This document shows, one piece after another, positions 46,947 to 56,364 of a DNA stretch of 64,000 bases. The DNA is from CAWJKP01 sp963843465 (lineage in GTDB: Bacteria > Planctomycetota > Planctomycetia > Pirellulales > Thermoguttaceae), in contig CAWJKP010000001.1 in the NCBI GenBank assembly GCA_963843465.1, positions 1,178,001 to 1,242,000 on the forward strand. The letters run 5' to 3'. The first letter of the stretch is position 1, and every line of letters begins with the position of its first letter. Made by a program: the position numbers and the translations under genes. Below the pieces are notes generated by a model. That model made no database searches and was not told the origin of the DNA. It saw nothing but the letters and a program-made list of their open reading frames with translations.

Positions 46947-49070
46947 ATGATCTGGAACCATCACATCCTAACGGCTGGTCTCCTGGCGGTCGTTGCGTTT
47001 CCCTCGTCGGCGCGGGAGGTCAAGCCCAAGTTGTGCTCCGCGCCCCAGGCCGACCTGAGCAAGCCGATCATCTGGGGAGCCCAGTGCAAGGTGTCCGACG
47101 ACTTGGGCCTGGCCTTCGGCGGCTGCGAGCAGGCCGCCGCCGCCGCCCACACCCGCGTCCTTATGGCGGGAAAATGGTTGGAGGTCCACGACGACCTGCG
47201 CAAGGCCAACCCTCTCCAGCCACTCTACGATCCGGTCTGGTCCATCCGCGATCAGGTCAAGGATGCTTCTGCGACCGCTCGCTCCATTTATTTCGGTGGC
47301 GCCCCTCCCGTTGAGCAGGACAAGGCGGCGGCCGCCGACCTCGCCCCTGCACTCGAGAAGGCGGCCAGGGGCATCAGCGACGCGACAGCGGCGCTCAAGG
47401 CCATGCAGGTCTCCGGCCACGAGCCTTTGGATGCCGCCGGGCGGGCAAGCCTTGACCGGGCCCTCGCCCGCTTGGCCGACGCCGACAGGGCACTGAGGGA
47501 GGCGACGGCGACCTTGAAGTCCGGCGTCTTCCCCGACGCGTTCAAGGCCCTCTGGAACGCCCAGGTGGTCCTGGAGCAGGCAACCGAGTCGCTCGATGCC
47601 GAGCCCGCGCCGCGGGCGCTCTCGCCGATCGTCTATGACGCCAATACGAGACTGTTCGTCCTCTTCGGCGGCGACCACCTGGATTATATGACCAACGACA
47701 CTTGGGTCTTCGACCCGGCTGCGCAACGCTGGCAACAGCGGCATCCCAAGACCGCTCCGCCGCCGCGAGCCAACCACATTCTGAGGGCCACCGGCGACGG
47801 CAAAGTAAAACTCTTCGGCGGTTTCACCCACAACAACACCGACATCTGGTATATGGGGCCGCTCTACCAGCTCCGCGACGACGGCGACTGGGTCTACAAC
47901 GTCGCGGCCAACACCTGGACCAGCCTGGCCGGCCAAAATGGCGCCGCCCCCGCCCCGCGGGAATACCGCACCATGGCCTGCTTCCTGCCCCAGGGCTTTA
48001 TCGAGGCTGGCGGCCGTCCCGACGCGAGCGCCAATGAGGCGAAGCTGAAGGCCCTGCCGGCCAACAGGTGGGTCGTCATGGACCCGCCACTGAAGCCGCG
48101 CGTCAACCGCGACTGGGGTTCGGCTTGCATGGACCCTGACCGCGACGTGCTGCTCCACTGGTCCGGCGGCCACTGTGCCCACGGTGGCAGCGACGTGCCG
48201 ATGTATCACTTCGCCACCAACCGCTGGGAGTTGTCGTTTCCCGTGGAGTTCTGCCTTGGCCAGTGCTACAGCAACACCAGCTACCCGACCGGATTTAACT
48301 TCAGCCGCCGGCCCTGGGTCAGTGGGCATACCTACAAGTGTTTTGAATACGACCCCCTGGCCAAGCTGATGGTCTTCGTCGGGCACGACCCTTGGAGTTA
48401 TCTTTTTGACCCGGCGGTGGCCGACTGGATCGGGCGGACCCGCAAGCCCGGCGGCATGAGCTACGACGGCAGCTTCTATACGCTGACCTGCTGCCAGACG
48501 CCGACGGGAATCTACTGCTGGACCGCCCGGGGCGAGCTCTTCGCCTTCGGCGACAGGACCCGGGCGTGGCAGCAGGTCAAGCTGACGGGCGACCACCTGC
48601 CGGGGTCGGCTGTCGACCACTGTGGCATGGGCTACGACTCCAAGCGCGATCGGCTGATTTGCTTCCCGACCTCCTACGGCCGGCCGTTCACCGGCCAAGC
48701 CTACGCGGTCAACCGCAGGACCGGGGCGGTCCAGCGGCTGGACCCGGCCGGCATGGCCGGGGCCAAGGCCATTCCCTCGTTCTTGCGGGAGCTGGCCTAC
48801 TTGCCCGATGCCGACCTCTTTGTGGACGTCGGCTCGACGCTGTCGGCGGGCACAGCCGGCATTCGCGCGACGCCGGCCTACGACTGCGCTGCCAACAAGT
48901 GGATCGCGTTGACCATCGCCGGACCGGCGCCGGCAGGCAAGGACGGGCGGAACGTCAGCGAAGGGGCCGCCTACGATGCAAAGCGGCGGCTGATCTGGGC
49001 GACCGACGCAAACGGGCAGATTTACGTCCTGAAGCTGGAGGCGGCCAGCGTGGCCAGGAAAGACCTATGA
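46947..49070 (+). CDS. Exported Kelch / galactose-oxidase-like propeller protein
   Basis: A 707-residue exported protein with GGAGG ten bases before its ATG and a signal peptide (MIWNHHILTAGLLAVVAFPS). Residues about 100-210 are helical. From about residue 215 it forms a Kelch-like propeller (SPIVYDANTRLFVLFGGDHL, NDTWVFDPAAQRWQQRHPKT, ANTWTSLAGQNGAAPAPREY, SACMDPDRDVLLHWSGGHCA, HCGMGYDSKRDRLICFPTSY). Cysteine pairs are frequent (VEFCLGQCYSNT, LTCCQTPTGIYCW), suiting an exported fold. I cannot place the copper ligands of a true galactose oxidase. It is probably a glycan-binding or oxidoreductase-like partner of the arabinofuranosidase. Confidence 0.78.
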   Translation: MIWNHHILTAGLLAVVAFPSSAREVKPKLCSAPQADLSKPIIWGAQCKVSDDLGLAFGGCEQAAAAAHTRVLMAGKWLEVHDDLRKANPLQPLYDPVWSIRDQVKDASATARSIYFGGAPPVEQDKAAAADLAPALEKAARGISDATAALKAMQVSGHEPLDAAGRASLDRALARLADADRALREATATLKSGVFPDAFKALWNAQVVLEQATESLDAEPAPRALSPIVYDANTRLFVLFGGDHLDYMTNDTWVFDPAAQRWQQRHPKTAPPPRANHILRATGDGKVKLFGGFTHNNTDIWYMGPLYQLRDDGDWVYNVAANTWTSLAGQNGAAPAPREYRTMACFLPQGFIEAGGRPDASANEAKLKALPANRWVVMDPPLKPRVNRDWGSACMDPDRDVLLHWSGGHCAHGGSDVPMYHFATNRWELSFPVEFCLGQCYSNTSYPTGFNFSRRPWVSGHTYKCFEYDPLAKLMVFVGHDPWSYLFDPAVADWIGRTRKPGGMSYDGSFYTLTCCQTPTGIYCWTARGELFAFGDRTRAWQQVKLTGDHLPGSAVDHCGMGYDSKRDRLICFPTSYGRPFTGQAYAVNRRTGAVQRLDPAGMAGAKAIPSFLRELAYLPDADLFVDVGSTLSAGTAGIRATPAYDCAANKWIALTIAGPAPAGKDGRNVSEGAAYDAKRRLIWATDANGQIYVLKLEAASVARKDL

Positions 49071-49091
49071 TTGAGCCAGGAGAAGCTACCG

Positions 49092-49155
49092 ATGAAATGC
49101 CGCTGGTGGATCCCGGTGCTGTTGCTGTTGGGCGTTTTCGCTTCGGCCGACCGTG
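49092..49155 (+). pseudogene. Orphan signal peptide cut at the group II intron end
   Basis: AGGAG at 49079-49083 and an ATG at 49092 open a frame encoding MKCRWWIPVLLLLGVFASAD, a textbook signal peptide. Coding then runs straight into the 3' end of the group II intron on the opposite strand. The gene on the far side of the intron (51119) has its own complete start and signal peptide, so this stub appears to be the start of a different, otherwise lost gene. Confidence 0.6.
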
Positions 49156-51118
49156 TGGAGACCGGGTGGCCCCGGGCGGTTTCCCGCCCGGGGCTCCCAC
49201 AGACCCGAACGTGCGCAATTAACGCATTCGGTTCCTCAAGTTATCCCTTCGCTACGCCACGGTACACCGAGTGGATCACCCGCAGGTAAGGCACCGGGTA
49301 GCGATCCAAGAGCTGGCGGAACCAGTCCCAAGAAACGCGCCACGCTCGCCGTCGCCGCATGAGCCACTTACGCCAGACCTTCAGCACCTCGTGGTAGAAA
49401 CGGGCCAGCGCCGGGCTGTTGCCCGTGATCCCGTAGTACCCCGCGTGCCCTTGGAGTTTCTGGCAGAGTACCGCGTGTTGCTCCGCAATCGGATCGTGGC
49501 GATGAGACCGGCACCATTGGTCGATCGTCCTGACCGCCCGCGTGAACCGGCTGGCCGCCGTTTTCCGCATCAGAACCCAGTTCCCCTTCCGAGATCGCGC
49601 CCAAAAGTGCGTGAACCCCAGGAAGTCGAACGTACCCGAGCCGTCGCCGTCCGGTCCCTTCCGCTCGCCCTGGGGCTTGCGGAACGGCACCAGCCGGGTC
49701 TTGTCCGGGTGGATCGTCAGGCCGTACTTGCCGAATCGTTTTGGCAACACGTCCATGACGCGCCGCGCGTCTTCGTCCTCGGTGAACCCGATCACGAAGT
49801 CGTCAGCGTAGCGGACCACATACGCGCGACCCTTCAGACGAGGTTGCACTTCCCGCGCGAACCATCGGTCCAGCACATAGTGCAGGTACACGTTCGCCAG
49901 TACGGGTGAAATCACCCCGCCCTGCGGGCTTCCGGCCGCCGGATGCGTCACCGCCCCGTCTTCCATCACGCCCGCATTGAGCCACTTCCCGATCAGTCGC
50001 AGCACCACACCATCGCGTATCCGTTGTTGGAGAAACTCCCGCAGATGGGCATGACCCAACGTGTCGAAAAACTTGCGTATATCGACTTCCAAGAGGCAGC
50101 TTACCCCGCTCCACATGGTCTGCTTCGAGAGACTGTCCAGGGCATCATGCGCCGATCGCCGCGGCCGGAACCCGAACGAGCAGTCATAGAAGTCCTCCTC
50201 GTAGATCGGTTCCAGCAGCATGACAATCGCCCGCTGGAGCACTTTGTCCTCCAGCGTCGGAATACCGATGGGGCGGGTCTCTCCGCCGGTGCCTTTCGGG
50301 ATATGCACCCGTCGCACCGGTGGCGCCCAGTAGATGCCCGACTTCGCGCGCTCCAAAAGCGACCGGAGGTTGCCCTCCAGGTCTTTCTCGTAGTCCGCAG
50401 CCGTCCGGCCGTCCACCCCCACCGCGCCATCCTTGCGTGTCCGCCGATACGCCTCCCGCAACCATGCCAGGTCGAGGTGCTGGTTCAGGGAGGTCAGTCC
50501 CTTCTCCGGCATCTGTTTCGCCAACTGTGCTATCCGTCGTTGTCGCGTAGACACGAGTTCGGAGTCCGAGGTCTCCGTCATGTTTCCCTCCAACGGTCTG
50601 ATAACTCGACGCCCCGCTTCCCTCCCCCGGGTCCAAGTCGGTGCAAGTTCCCCGGCTTCCACGGTACTATCAGGGCGCTATGACTTCCTGCCGGCCATCT
50701 CGCCGCGCTTCGTTTCCTTCGCTTGGCGATACCACTCAAAGCGCTCGTGTTTCGCCCGCACGCGGCCGAGCGCTGCCGTGGGCGGGTCTCCTGGAGTTGG
50801 TCACCCGGTATCTCCGGCCGGGATGTTGGTCAGTGGAGACGACAGGATCTCCTACGTTCCTGGGGAACCCCGATTGTGCTCTTGCCCTGCTCTCCGACCC
50901 CGGTAGGACCAACGCATCAGGCCCTTGCGATGCGCCGGCGCGGCCCCCGCTGTGTCCACGACGAAGGCTCCCGCATTCGTACTTTCGAGGCTCAATCACA
51001 CGGCTTCGGCACTGGCTGTCTACGCTTCGCAGGCCGGGTCACCCCGACACCACGCAAGACTCGCTTCCGGCTGCTGGCCAGACTCTTCCGGACGGGCTTG
51101 GTTACCCGTAGGGTTCCA
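49155..51118 (-). mobile_element. Group II intron with reverse transcriptase
   Basis: Minus-strand retroelement of about 1.96 kb; boundaries are accurate only to about 20 bp. The 3' portion after the RT stop contains a domain V-like hairpin, read on the minus strand as GGGAGCCCCGGGCGGG, AAAC, CGCCCGGGGCCACCC (about 49166-49202). About 540 bp of GC-rich non-coding sequence precedes the RT, as expected for domains I-III. One flank is an orphan signal peptide; the other is the start of a transglutaminase-like gene. Confidence 0.82.
49241..50581 (-). CDS. ltrA: Group II intron reverse transcriptase/maturase
   Basis: A 446-residue intron-encoded protein. The ATG at 50581 follows TTGGAGGGAAAC, a strong ribosome-binding site; an in-frame extension to 50662 lies in intron RNA and I excluded it. 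RT blocks in order: KSGIYWAPPVRRVHIPKGTG, RPIGIPTLEDKVLQRAIVML, DCSFGFRPRRSAHDALD, EVDIRKFFDTLGHAHLREF, GSPQGGVISPVLANVYLHYV, and the catalytic YADD in YVVRYADDFVIGFTED. The maturase X domain follows (FYHEVLKVWRKWLMRRRRAW). There is no HNH endonuclease domain. The protein promotes splicing and, with the intron RNA, target-primed reverse transcription. It is intact and possibly active. Confidence 0.95.
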   Translation of the reverse strand: MTETSDSELVSTRQRRIAQLAKQMPEKGLTSLNQHLDLAWLREAYRRTRKDGAVGVDGRTAADYEKDLEGNLRSLLERAKSGIYWAPPVRRVHIPKGTGGETRPIGIPTLEDKVLQRAIVMLLEPIYEEDFYDCSFGFRPRRSAHDALDSLSKQTMWSGVSCLLEVDIRKFFDTLGHAHLREFLQQRIRDGVVLRLIGKWLNAGVMEDGAVTHPAAGSPQGGVISPVLANVYLHYVLDRWFAREVQPRLKGRAYVVRYADDFVIGFTEDEDARRVMDVLPKRFGKYGLTIHPDKTRLVPFRKPQGERKGPDGDGSGTFDFLGFTHFWARSRKGNWVLMRKTAASRFTRAVRTIDQWCRSHRHDPIAEQHAVLCQKLQGHAGYYGITGNSPALARFYHEVLKVWRKWLMRRRRAWRVSWDWFRQLLDRYPVPYLRVIHSVYRGVAKG

Positions 51119-53839
51119 ATGAAAGGTTTCACGATGTATCCTACATTGATCCTCCTTTCCCAAGTTCTCGTAGCGCAAGGACACGTTTACAACTTGCACT
51201 TGGTCACCGACAACGTGCCCGATTACACCGACATGTCCTCATTGGCCCACTCCACGGCGGACCTCTGGCAGACGCCACAAGACAAGGCGATCGCCGTCTG
51301 GCGGTGGGGACGCCGCAGCCGTCGCCAGACGAGTTGTGCTACTGAGGATGGCAGAACGATCTGGGACCCCATCCTGCACTACAACTCCTACGGGGCGATG
51401 AATTGCGGCATCATCTCCTCGCTCAACATCGCCTCCTGGCTGCAACTGGGCTTCCACGGCCGCTACATCCAGCTCGGTGACCATACCGTGAGCGAGGTCT
51501 CCTGGGACGAGGGCAAGACCTGGCACCTCTTCGATTCCTCGATGAGCATCTTCTGCTACAACCACAAGGGGGTGGTGGCGAGCTGCGACGAGATCCAGCA
51601 AGCCCACGCCTGCGAATTGTCGGACGGCAAGAGCGAGCGGGGACATTTCTACTACTATCACTTCACGCCGCCGTGCGGCTCGCACTTCGGCCCCACCGGC
51701 TGGCGATTCGCTTGCGACAACCCGGTAGAGAACCAACGGACGCTCTTCAACGGGGCCGATTCCTATATGCACAACTTCTCCGTGGACCGTTATTGCCAGT
51801 ATGCCCGCACCGGCCACCGCTACACGCTGGGCATCAGGCCCTACGAGTCGTATACCCGATATTGGGAGCCGCTGGACCGCCCGCGTCGAAAGGTCCCGAT
51901 GCCCCCCAGCGATCCCGATTACTTCCGGCCCGTTGCGAAGGGCTTCTCCGAGCCGGATGATCCCCACGGTCCGATGGACATCCGTGGCAATGGCCAGTGG
52001 GTATTCCAGCCCGACCTGGCGGCCAAGAACTGGCGAGAGTACGTCTACGACGATGCGGGACTGGTGGCGGAAGCGGGCGGCAGGCCCAGGCTCCATCCGG
52101 CCGAGGCCGGGCGGCCGGCATGGGCCGTCTTCAAAATCTCCGCCGCCAACGTGATTACCTCGCTGCGGATCGAGGGCGAAGCCCTCCGCCGTACTGCGGG
52201 CGACGCCCTGAAAATCTCCATCTCCCGCAACGCCGGCATCTGCTGGCTGCCGGTCTGGGGGGCGGAAACTATGGGCCCGCTGCCGATCCGGCTAAGCCTC
52301 CGCAAGGAAGTGGCCGGCGTGACACAATGCCTTGTCAAGGTCGAGATACTCGCAGCGGCGGAGAAGCGCGCCGCCGGACTCGATTCGCTGAAGTTCACAA
52401 CAATTACGCAACTCAACCGGCGGACGCTCCCCAGCCTAGCCCTGGGTGCCAACCAGGTCATGCTCTGGGCCGACGAGCAACTGGAGACAACCGAGATCTG
52501 GCCGGCCTTGCATGGCGGAGCGTATCGAGAAACGGCGGCGGAGGAGCTCGACGCCTGGAGCGACACGCAGCCAGACGGCTTCTACAAATCGACCCTGGGA
52601 GCCGGTGTTAACGGCAAGCCCTGCTCGGTCACCTGGAAGCTGACCGTTCCCAGTGAGATCCACGATGTCTTCTATGGCGCGGTAAGCACGAATCACAGCA
52701 GTCAGTCGTACGTGTCGTTGCAGCACTCCTGGGACGGCAAGCGGTTCAGCGAATTCGACCACAACGCGTCCGCCGGCTTTCCCATGGACAAGCAGGTGCA
52801 TCACTTCGTTTCCGGCCGCGACGTGCCGGCCGGCGTCAGGGAGGCATACTTCCGCAGCGTCTTTTTCTGCAACGCGGGCGCAGCGACCTACAACGCGCCA
52901 GGCATCCAGGACCTGATTCTCCGCGTCCGCCATAAGCCCCGCAACGCTGCCTTCCAGCCGATCGAGGTGACGTACCACTGGACCGAGCACCGCGCATCCG
53001 GCGACTTGCCGCGGAGCCACACGGAGCTGGTCGGCGCCCTGCCGCACCGCTGGACGATCAACGTGGCCGGCAGGCGCGACCCAACCATGGACTGGGTGAG
53101 GATCAATCTCCAGGGTTGCGGCACCTCGCCGCCGGCAGGCTACGGATATTCCGACGGCGAGGACGTCGGCGAGTCGTGCGCCTATCGCAGGGTCACGTAC
53201 CGCTGGGGCAAGGAATTGGCCCACGGCAAGAGCTACACGGCCAGCCGCCCTTCGAGCACCGCCTCGGGCAATCCCGACAGCGACGGCCGCGAGCTCACCA
53301 ATGGGATCATCATCGCTCCGACCGATTACATGACATCCCAGGCGATACAGCCGGCCACGGCGTTCTGGGACGCGGGCAAGCCCGTAAGGTTTATCATCGA
53401 CCTGGGGGCAACGCAGAAGGTGGGCGGGATCCGCGTGTGGACGCACCAGCCTAACGACCGCTACTGCCATCCGCAGCGCATCGAAGTCGCGGTTTCCGCC
53501 GACGGGCAGGTCTGGCAGTCCGCCGGCACGATCCATCACGACGATCTCTGGAAACCGCCGGGCGACTTCGAGCCTTGGGAGCACGACGACGATCCGCGCT
53601 ACGATCGACTGTCGGCCGGCGGCCGGCTGGCCTACGGCTATCCACTGGCGCTGGAGAAGCCGCTGGCTGGGAGGTACGTGCGGTTGATTTGCACGCCGCA
53701 GGAAGGCAAGGGGATGGGGCTCTCGGAGTTCCAGATCTTCGACGCCGCGAAGGTGCTTCCCTGGCCTGGCAACGCGGCGCTGCCGGCGATCGCCACCCAC
53801 GATTCGCCCGCAGGGGTCAAGAAACCGCGACGACCATGA
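51119..53839 (+). CDS. Exported transglutaminase-like + discoidin protein
   Basis: About 906 residues. Either ATG (51119, or 51134) gives a signal peptide (MYPTLILLSQVLVAQGHVYN). The N-terminal 250 residues show a transglutaminase/papain-like Cys-His-Asp order: Cys in YGAMNCGIISSLNIASWLQL, His in YIQLGDHTVSEVSWD, Asp in TWHLFDSSMS. Middle segments contain two beta-sandwich domains (VFKISAANVITSLRIEGEAL, VFYGAVSTNHSSQSYVSLQH). Residues about 740-890 are a discoidin/F5/8C domain (FIIDLGATQKVGGIRVWTHQ, GRYVRLICTPQ). A paralogue lies at 60746-63375. It may be an exported protease or cross-linking enzyme that binds glycan; activity is unproven. Confidence 0.75.
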   Translation: MKGFTMYPTLILLSQVLVAQGHVYNLHLVTDNVPDYTDMSSLAHSTADLWQTPQDKAIAVWRWGRRSRRQTSCATEDGRTIWDPILHYNSYGAMNCGIISSLNIASWLQLGFHGRYIQLGDHTVSEVSWDEGKTWHLFDSSMSIFCYNHKGVVASCDEIQQAHACELSDGKSERGHFYYYHFTPPCGSHFGPTGWRFACDNPVENQRTLFNGADSYMHNFSVDRYCQYARTGHRYTLGIRPYESYTRYWEPLDRPRRKVPMPPSDPDYFRPVAKGFSEPDDPHGPMDIRGNGQWVFQPDLAAKNWREYVYDDAGLVAEAGGRPRLHPAEAGRPAWAVFKISAANVITSLRIEGEALRRTAGDALKISISRNAGICWLPVWGAETMGPLPIRLSLRKEVAGVTQCLVKVEILAAAEKRAAGLDSLKFTTITQLNRRTLPSLALGANQVMLWADEQLETTEIWPALHGGAYRETAAEELDAWSDTQPDGFYKSTLGAGVNGKPCSVTWKLTVPSEIHDVFYGAVSTNHSSQSYVSLQHSWDGKRFSEFDHNASAGFPMDKQVHHFVSGRDVPAGVREAYFRSVFFCNAGAATYNAPGIQDLILRVRHKPRNAAFQPIEVTYHWTEHRASGDLPRSHTELVGALPHRWTINVAGRRDPTMDWVRINLQGCGTSPPAGYGYSDGEDVGESCAYRRVTYRWGKELAHGKSYTASRPSSTASGNPDSDGRELTNGIIIAPTDYMTSQAIQPATAFWDAGKPVRFIIDLGATQKVGGIRVWTHQPNDRYCHPQRIEVAVSADGQVWQSAGTIHHDDLWKPPGDFEPWEHDDDPRYDRLSAGGRLAYGYPLALEKPLAGRYVRLICTPQEGKGMGLSEFQIFDAAKVLPWPGNAALPAIATHDSPAGVKKPRRP

Positions 53840-53968
53840 AAACAAGGCTGCAGTTGGTGGTTGCCGTCAACGGACGTCTCCCAATGTTCGGTCTTGGTTC
53901 TCGCCCGATGCCTCGCGCAATTTGGGCATCTGGCCTTGCTCCAGAGCGATTCCGACCTGCGCGGGCGT
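53840..53968. other. Short convergent intergenic segment
   Basis: An ATGA overlap at 53836-53839 could start another gene (MKTRLQLVVAVNGRLPMFGL), but the frame soon lies antisense to the convergent propeller gene and shows no family. I do not call a gene. A stretch (CGCGCAATTTGGGCATC) resembles one at about 60595-60611, also downstream of a gene end. Confidence 0.45.
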
Positions 53969-56271
53969 TCAGGGCTTATAGGTTCCGTATACCAGACTGT
54001 TGCCGCCCAGGATCATGTAGACTTCGCCTGCGGTGGTCTTGTCACCGTCGATGTCCTTGACGTTATCGAAGATGTAGTTGTTCGGCAGGTACTGGCCGGC
54101 AATCTTATCCCAACTGGCCCCCGCGTCGGCTGAGCGGAAGAACCCTTTTGTACCGTTGTAGGTGCCATAGACATAGAGCGTCGGATAACTCGTTGCGGAC
54201 ATCGTCTTGCCCCAGCCGGCCATGAGAACCTTGGTCAGGTTGGGGTTGACATTGACCCAGGTCGCTCCGCCGTCGGTGGACTTCCATAAGGGAGCTTTGG
54301 TCGTCGGGCCGGCGCCCTGGCAGAAGTAGAAGTGCCCTCGTTGCCCGGGAATGCCGAAGATCTTCGCCCAGACGCCGTTCTCGATCGCAAAGGGACGGGC
54401 CTTGTCGATTGCCGTGAAGCTCGCGCCGCCGTCGGTGGAAGCGTACACGTAGAAGTCGTAATTGCTGAAGGCGACGAAGCGGTTGTCGACGTTGGGATCG
54501 GCGCAGAGGTTCATCGCATTGCCGCCGTAAATCGCGCCACCCCACATGTGGATCGTCCCCGATCCGCGCGCGTTGGTGAAAGACACTCCTCCGTCGGCGG
54601 TCAGCTTCAGGTACCTGTCCGCGCTCATTCCCTGGTAGCCAAACCAATGCACATCGTAGGTGCATTGCCCGATGAGAAAGCGATTGGGATCGTTCCGTGA
54701 GACGGCCACATTCCCGTCCCATTGGCAGGGCAGCGTGAACTTCAGCTTCGACCAGGTCTTGCCACCGTCGGTACTGCGTATGTTGCGTGGATCGCCGTTC
54801 TCGTAATGAACCACGGTGGCCACGACGTTATCTTGAGCCAATTCGCATACCGCGTTGCACTCGCCTTCCTTCAGCCCCCAGCCGTCGGTGATTCCCGCCA
54901 GGGTTTTCCAGCTTTCTGAGGGCGGGGTGTCCAGGGCATCGGTGTCCCAGGAAAAGCCGGCCTCTTCCCAGGCCGACAGGTGCAACCGCCTGGTGTTGGT
55001 GGCGGTGATCTTGCTCAGGCACAGGTCCTCGATGCCTCGGCCAATCTTGTTCATCGTCAGGTTGCCCTGACCCCAAGGATTCGTGCAGTATCCCACGCCG
55101 CCATTGCCGTAAGCGATCCACAGCCTATTGGGTGTGTTCGGGGAGAACCTGACCATGCCGGTGGTGCCGTTGGAGGCCGAGTGCCACGGGACGTCCTTGG
55201 TGCCGGTCGCCCAACTGCCGCCTGGCGTCTTCGACCAGTTCTTGCCGCCGTCGGAAGAAAACGCGTGTGCGAACCAGTCGGTTTGCGCCACAGTCTCTGG
55301 TCGGAAGGGTGGACGTCGATGGTCTGCCAGACGCCGGCGGCGAACGGCGTGATGTCAACCAACGACGTGCCGCCTCTGGGGCACTTGTAGATCTTGCCGT
55401 CGTTGTTGGTATTGCTGCCCGCGGCAACATAAAAGGTTCCGGCCGCATCGCAGGCCGCGGTATTGTAATAGATCGGCTGTGTCTGCGGGCCGACCAGCGA
55501 GAAGCTGTCGCCGCCATCGGTGCTGCGGTACACGCCATGCGTTCGGCAGGTTGCCCACACAATCTTGGTGCGACCGTTGATCGTTCCGCCATTGGCGTCA
55601 AATGCCGTGTTGATGAACCCCCCGGTATCGGCGTTCCGATCAACCGGCCCCCCTGCATAAAGTCCGCTGGTCAGCTTGGACCAGTTCGCGCCGCCGTCGA
55701 TAGTGCGGTAGAGACCGTCGAAGGAAGAGCCGTAGTAGGTGACGTTCTTATTGTGGGGATCGACCACGAGGCGCTGGACTCTTCGGAGGGCGTCGCAACC
55801 TCTCTGTGGTTGCGGGTTGTCCACTTCGTTCATGAAGGTGAGGGCCGGGGAAATCGCTCCCTTCTTCCACGAATCGCCTTTGTCGTCGGAATAGAACAGG
55901 TTCCGGTCATAAGACATATAGGCCCGGTTCGGGTCGTTCGCGGCACAGGCAATGTTGGCGCCGCTGGCCCCCTGGACTGTGTATCCTGGCGGCAGGCTTC
56001 CCCAGGTGTTGAGCTTCTTCCAGACCGTCGCGCCCTTGTCAAGACGGTAGATCGACGAACAGTCGTCCTTGAAATAGACCACCCCTGGAGCCGCGGGGCT
56101 CTCGAACACCAGCGCGCCCCATCCACCGCCGCCGACCATGACCTTGTCCCACATGTAGTTGCCCGATAGGTCCGCCGCAGGCAGCGTTGGTGCGCCCATG
56201 CAGAGAACTAATGCGGTTACGAACATCGAAAGGCCGAACACGATAGTTATGGCAAGACTCTTGGGTTGCAC
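53969..56271 (-). CDS. Exported Asp-box (BNR) propeller, GH74/sialidase-like, frameshifted
   Basis: About 767 residues. I prefer the GTG at 56271, which follows GGGAGTCACAGCA and gives a signal peptide (LAITIVFGLSMFVTALVLCM). Asp-boxes (S/T-x-D-G-G-x-x-W/F) recur at least eight times: SDDKGDSWKK, TIDGGANWSK, STDGGDSFSL, SSDGGKNWSK, STDGGKTWSK, STDGGASFTA, STDGGATWVN, SADAGASWDK. Number and spacing suit the paired seven-bladed propellers of GH74 (xyloglucan) enzymes or related Vps10-like proteins. One frameshift lies near 55290: DVHPSDQ should join TVAQTDWFAHAFSSDGGKNW. I cannot place the two catalytic Asp of GH74 by eye. Confidence 0.78.
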
Positions 56272-56364
56272 TGCTGTGACTCCCTTTCCCGTCAAAGAGT
56301 GTGCTTCTGCTGAAATCAGGCAAAGGTGGCCAAGGCGCTCAAAATACCGGCAGATCGGGCACAG

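Noticed and set aside
53836..54060. ORF starting at the ATGA overlap after the transglutaminase-like gene
   Set aside because: Most of it is antisense to the well-supported Asp-box protein and it lacks any recognisable motif.
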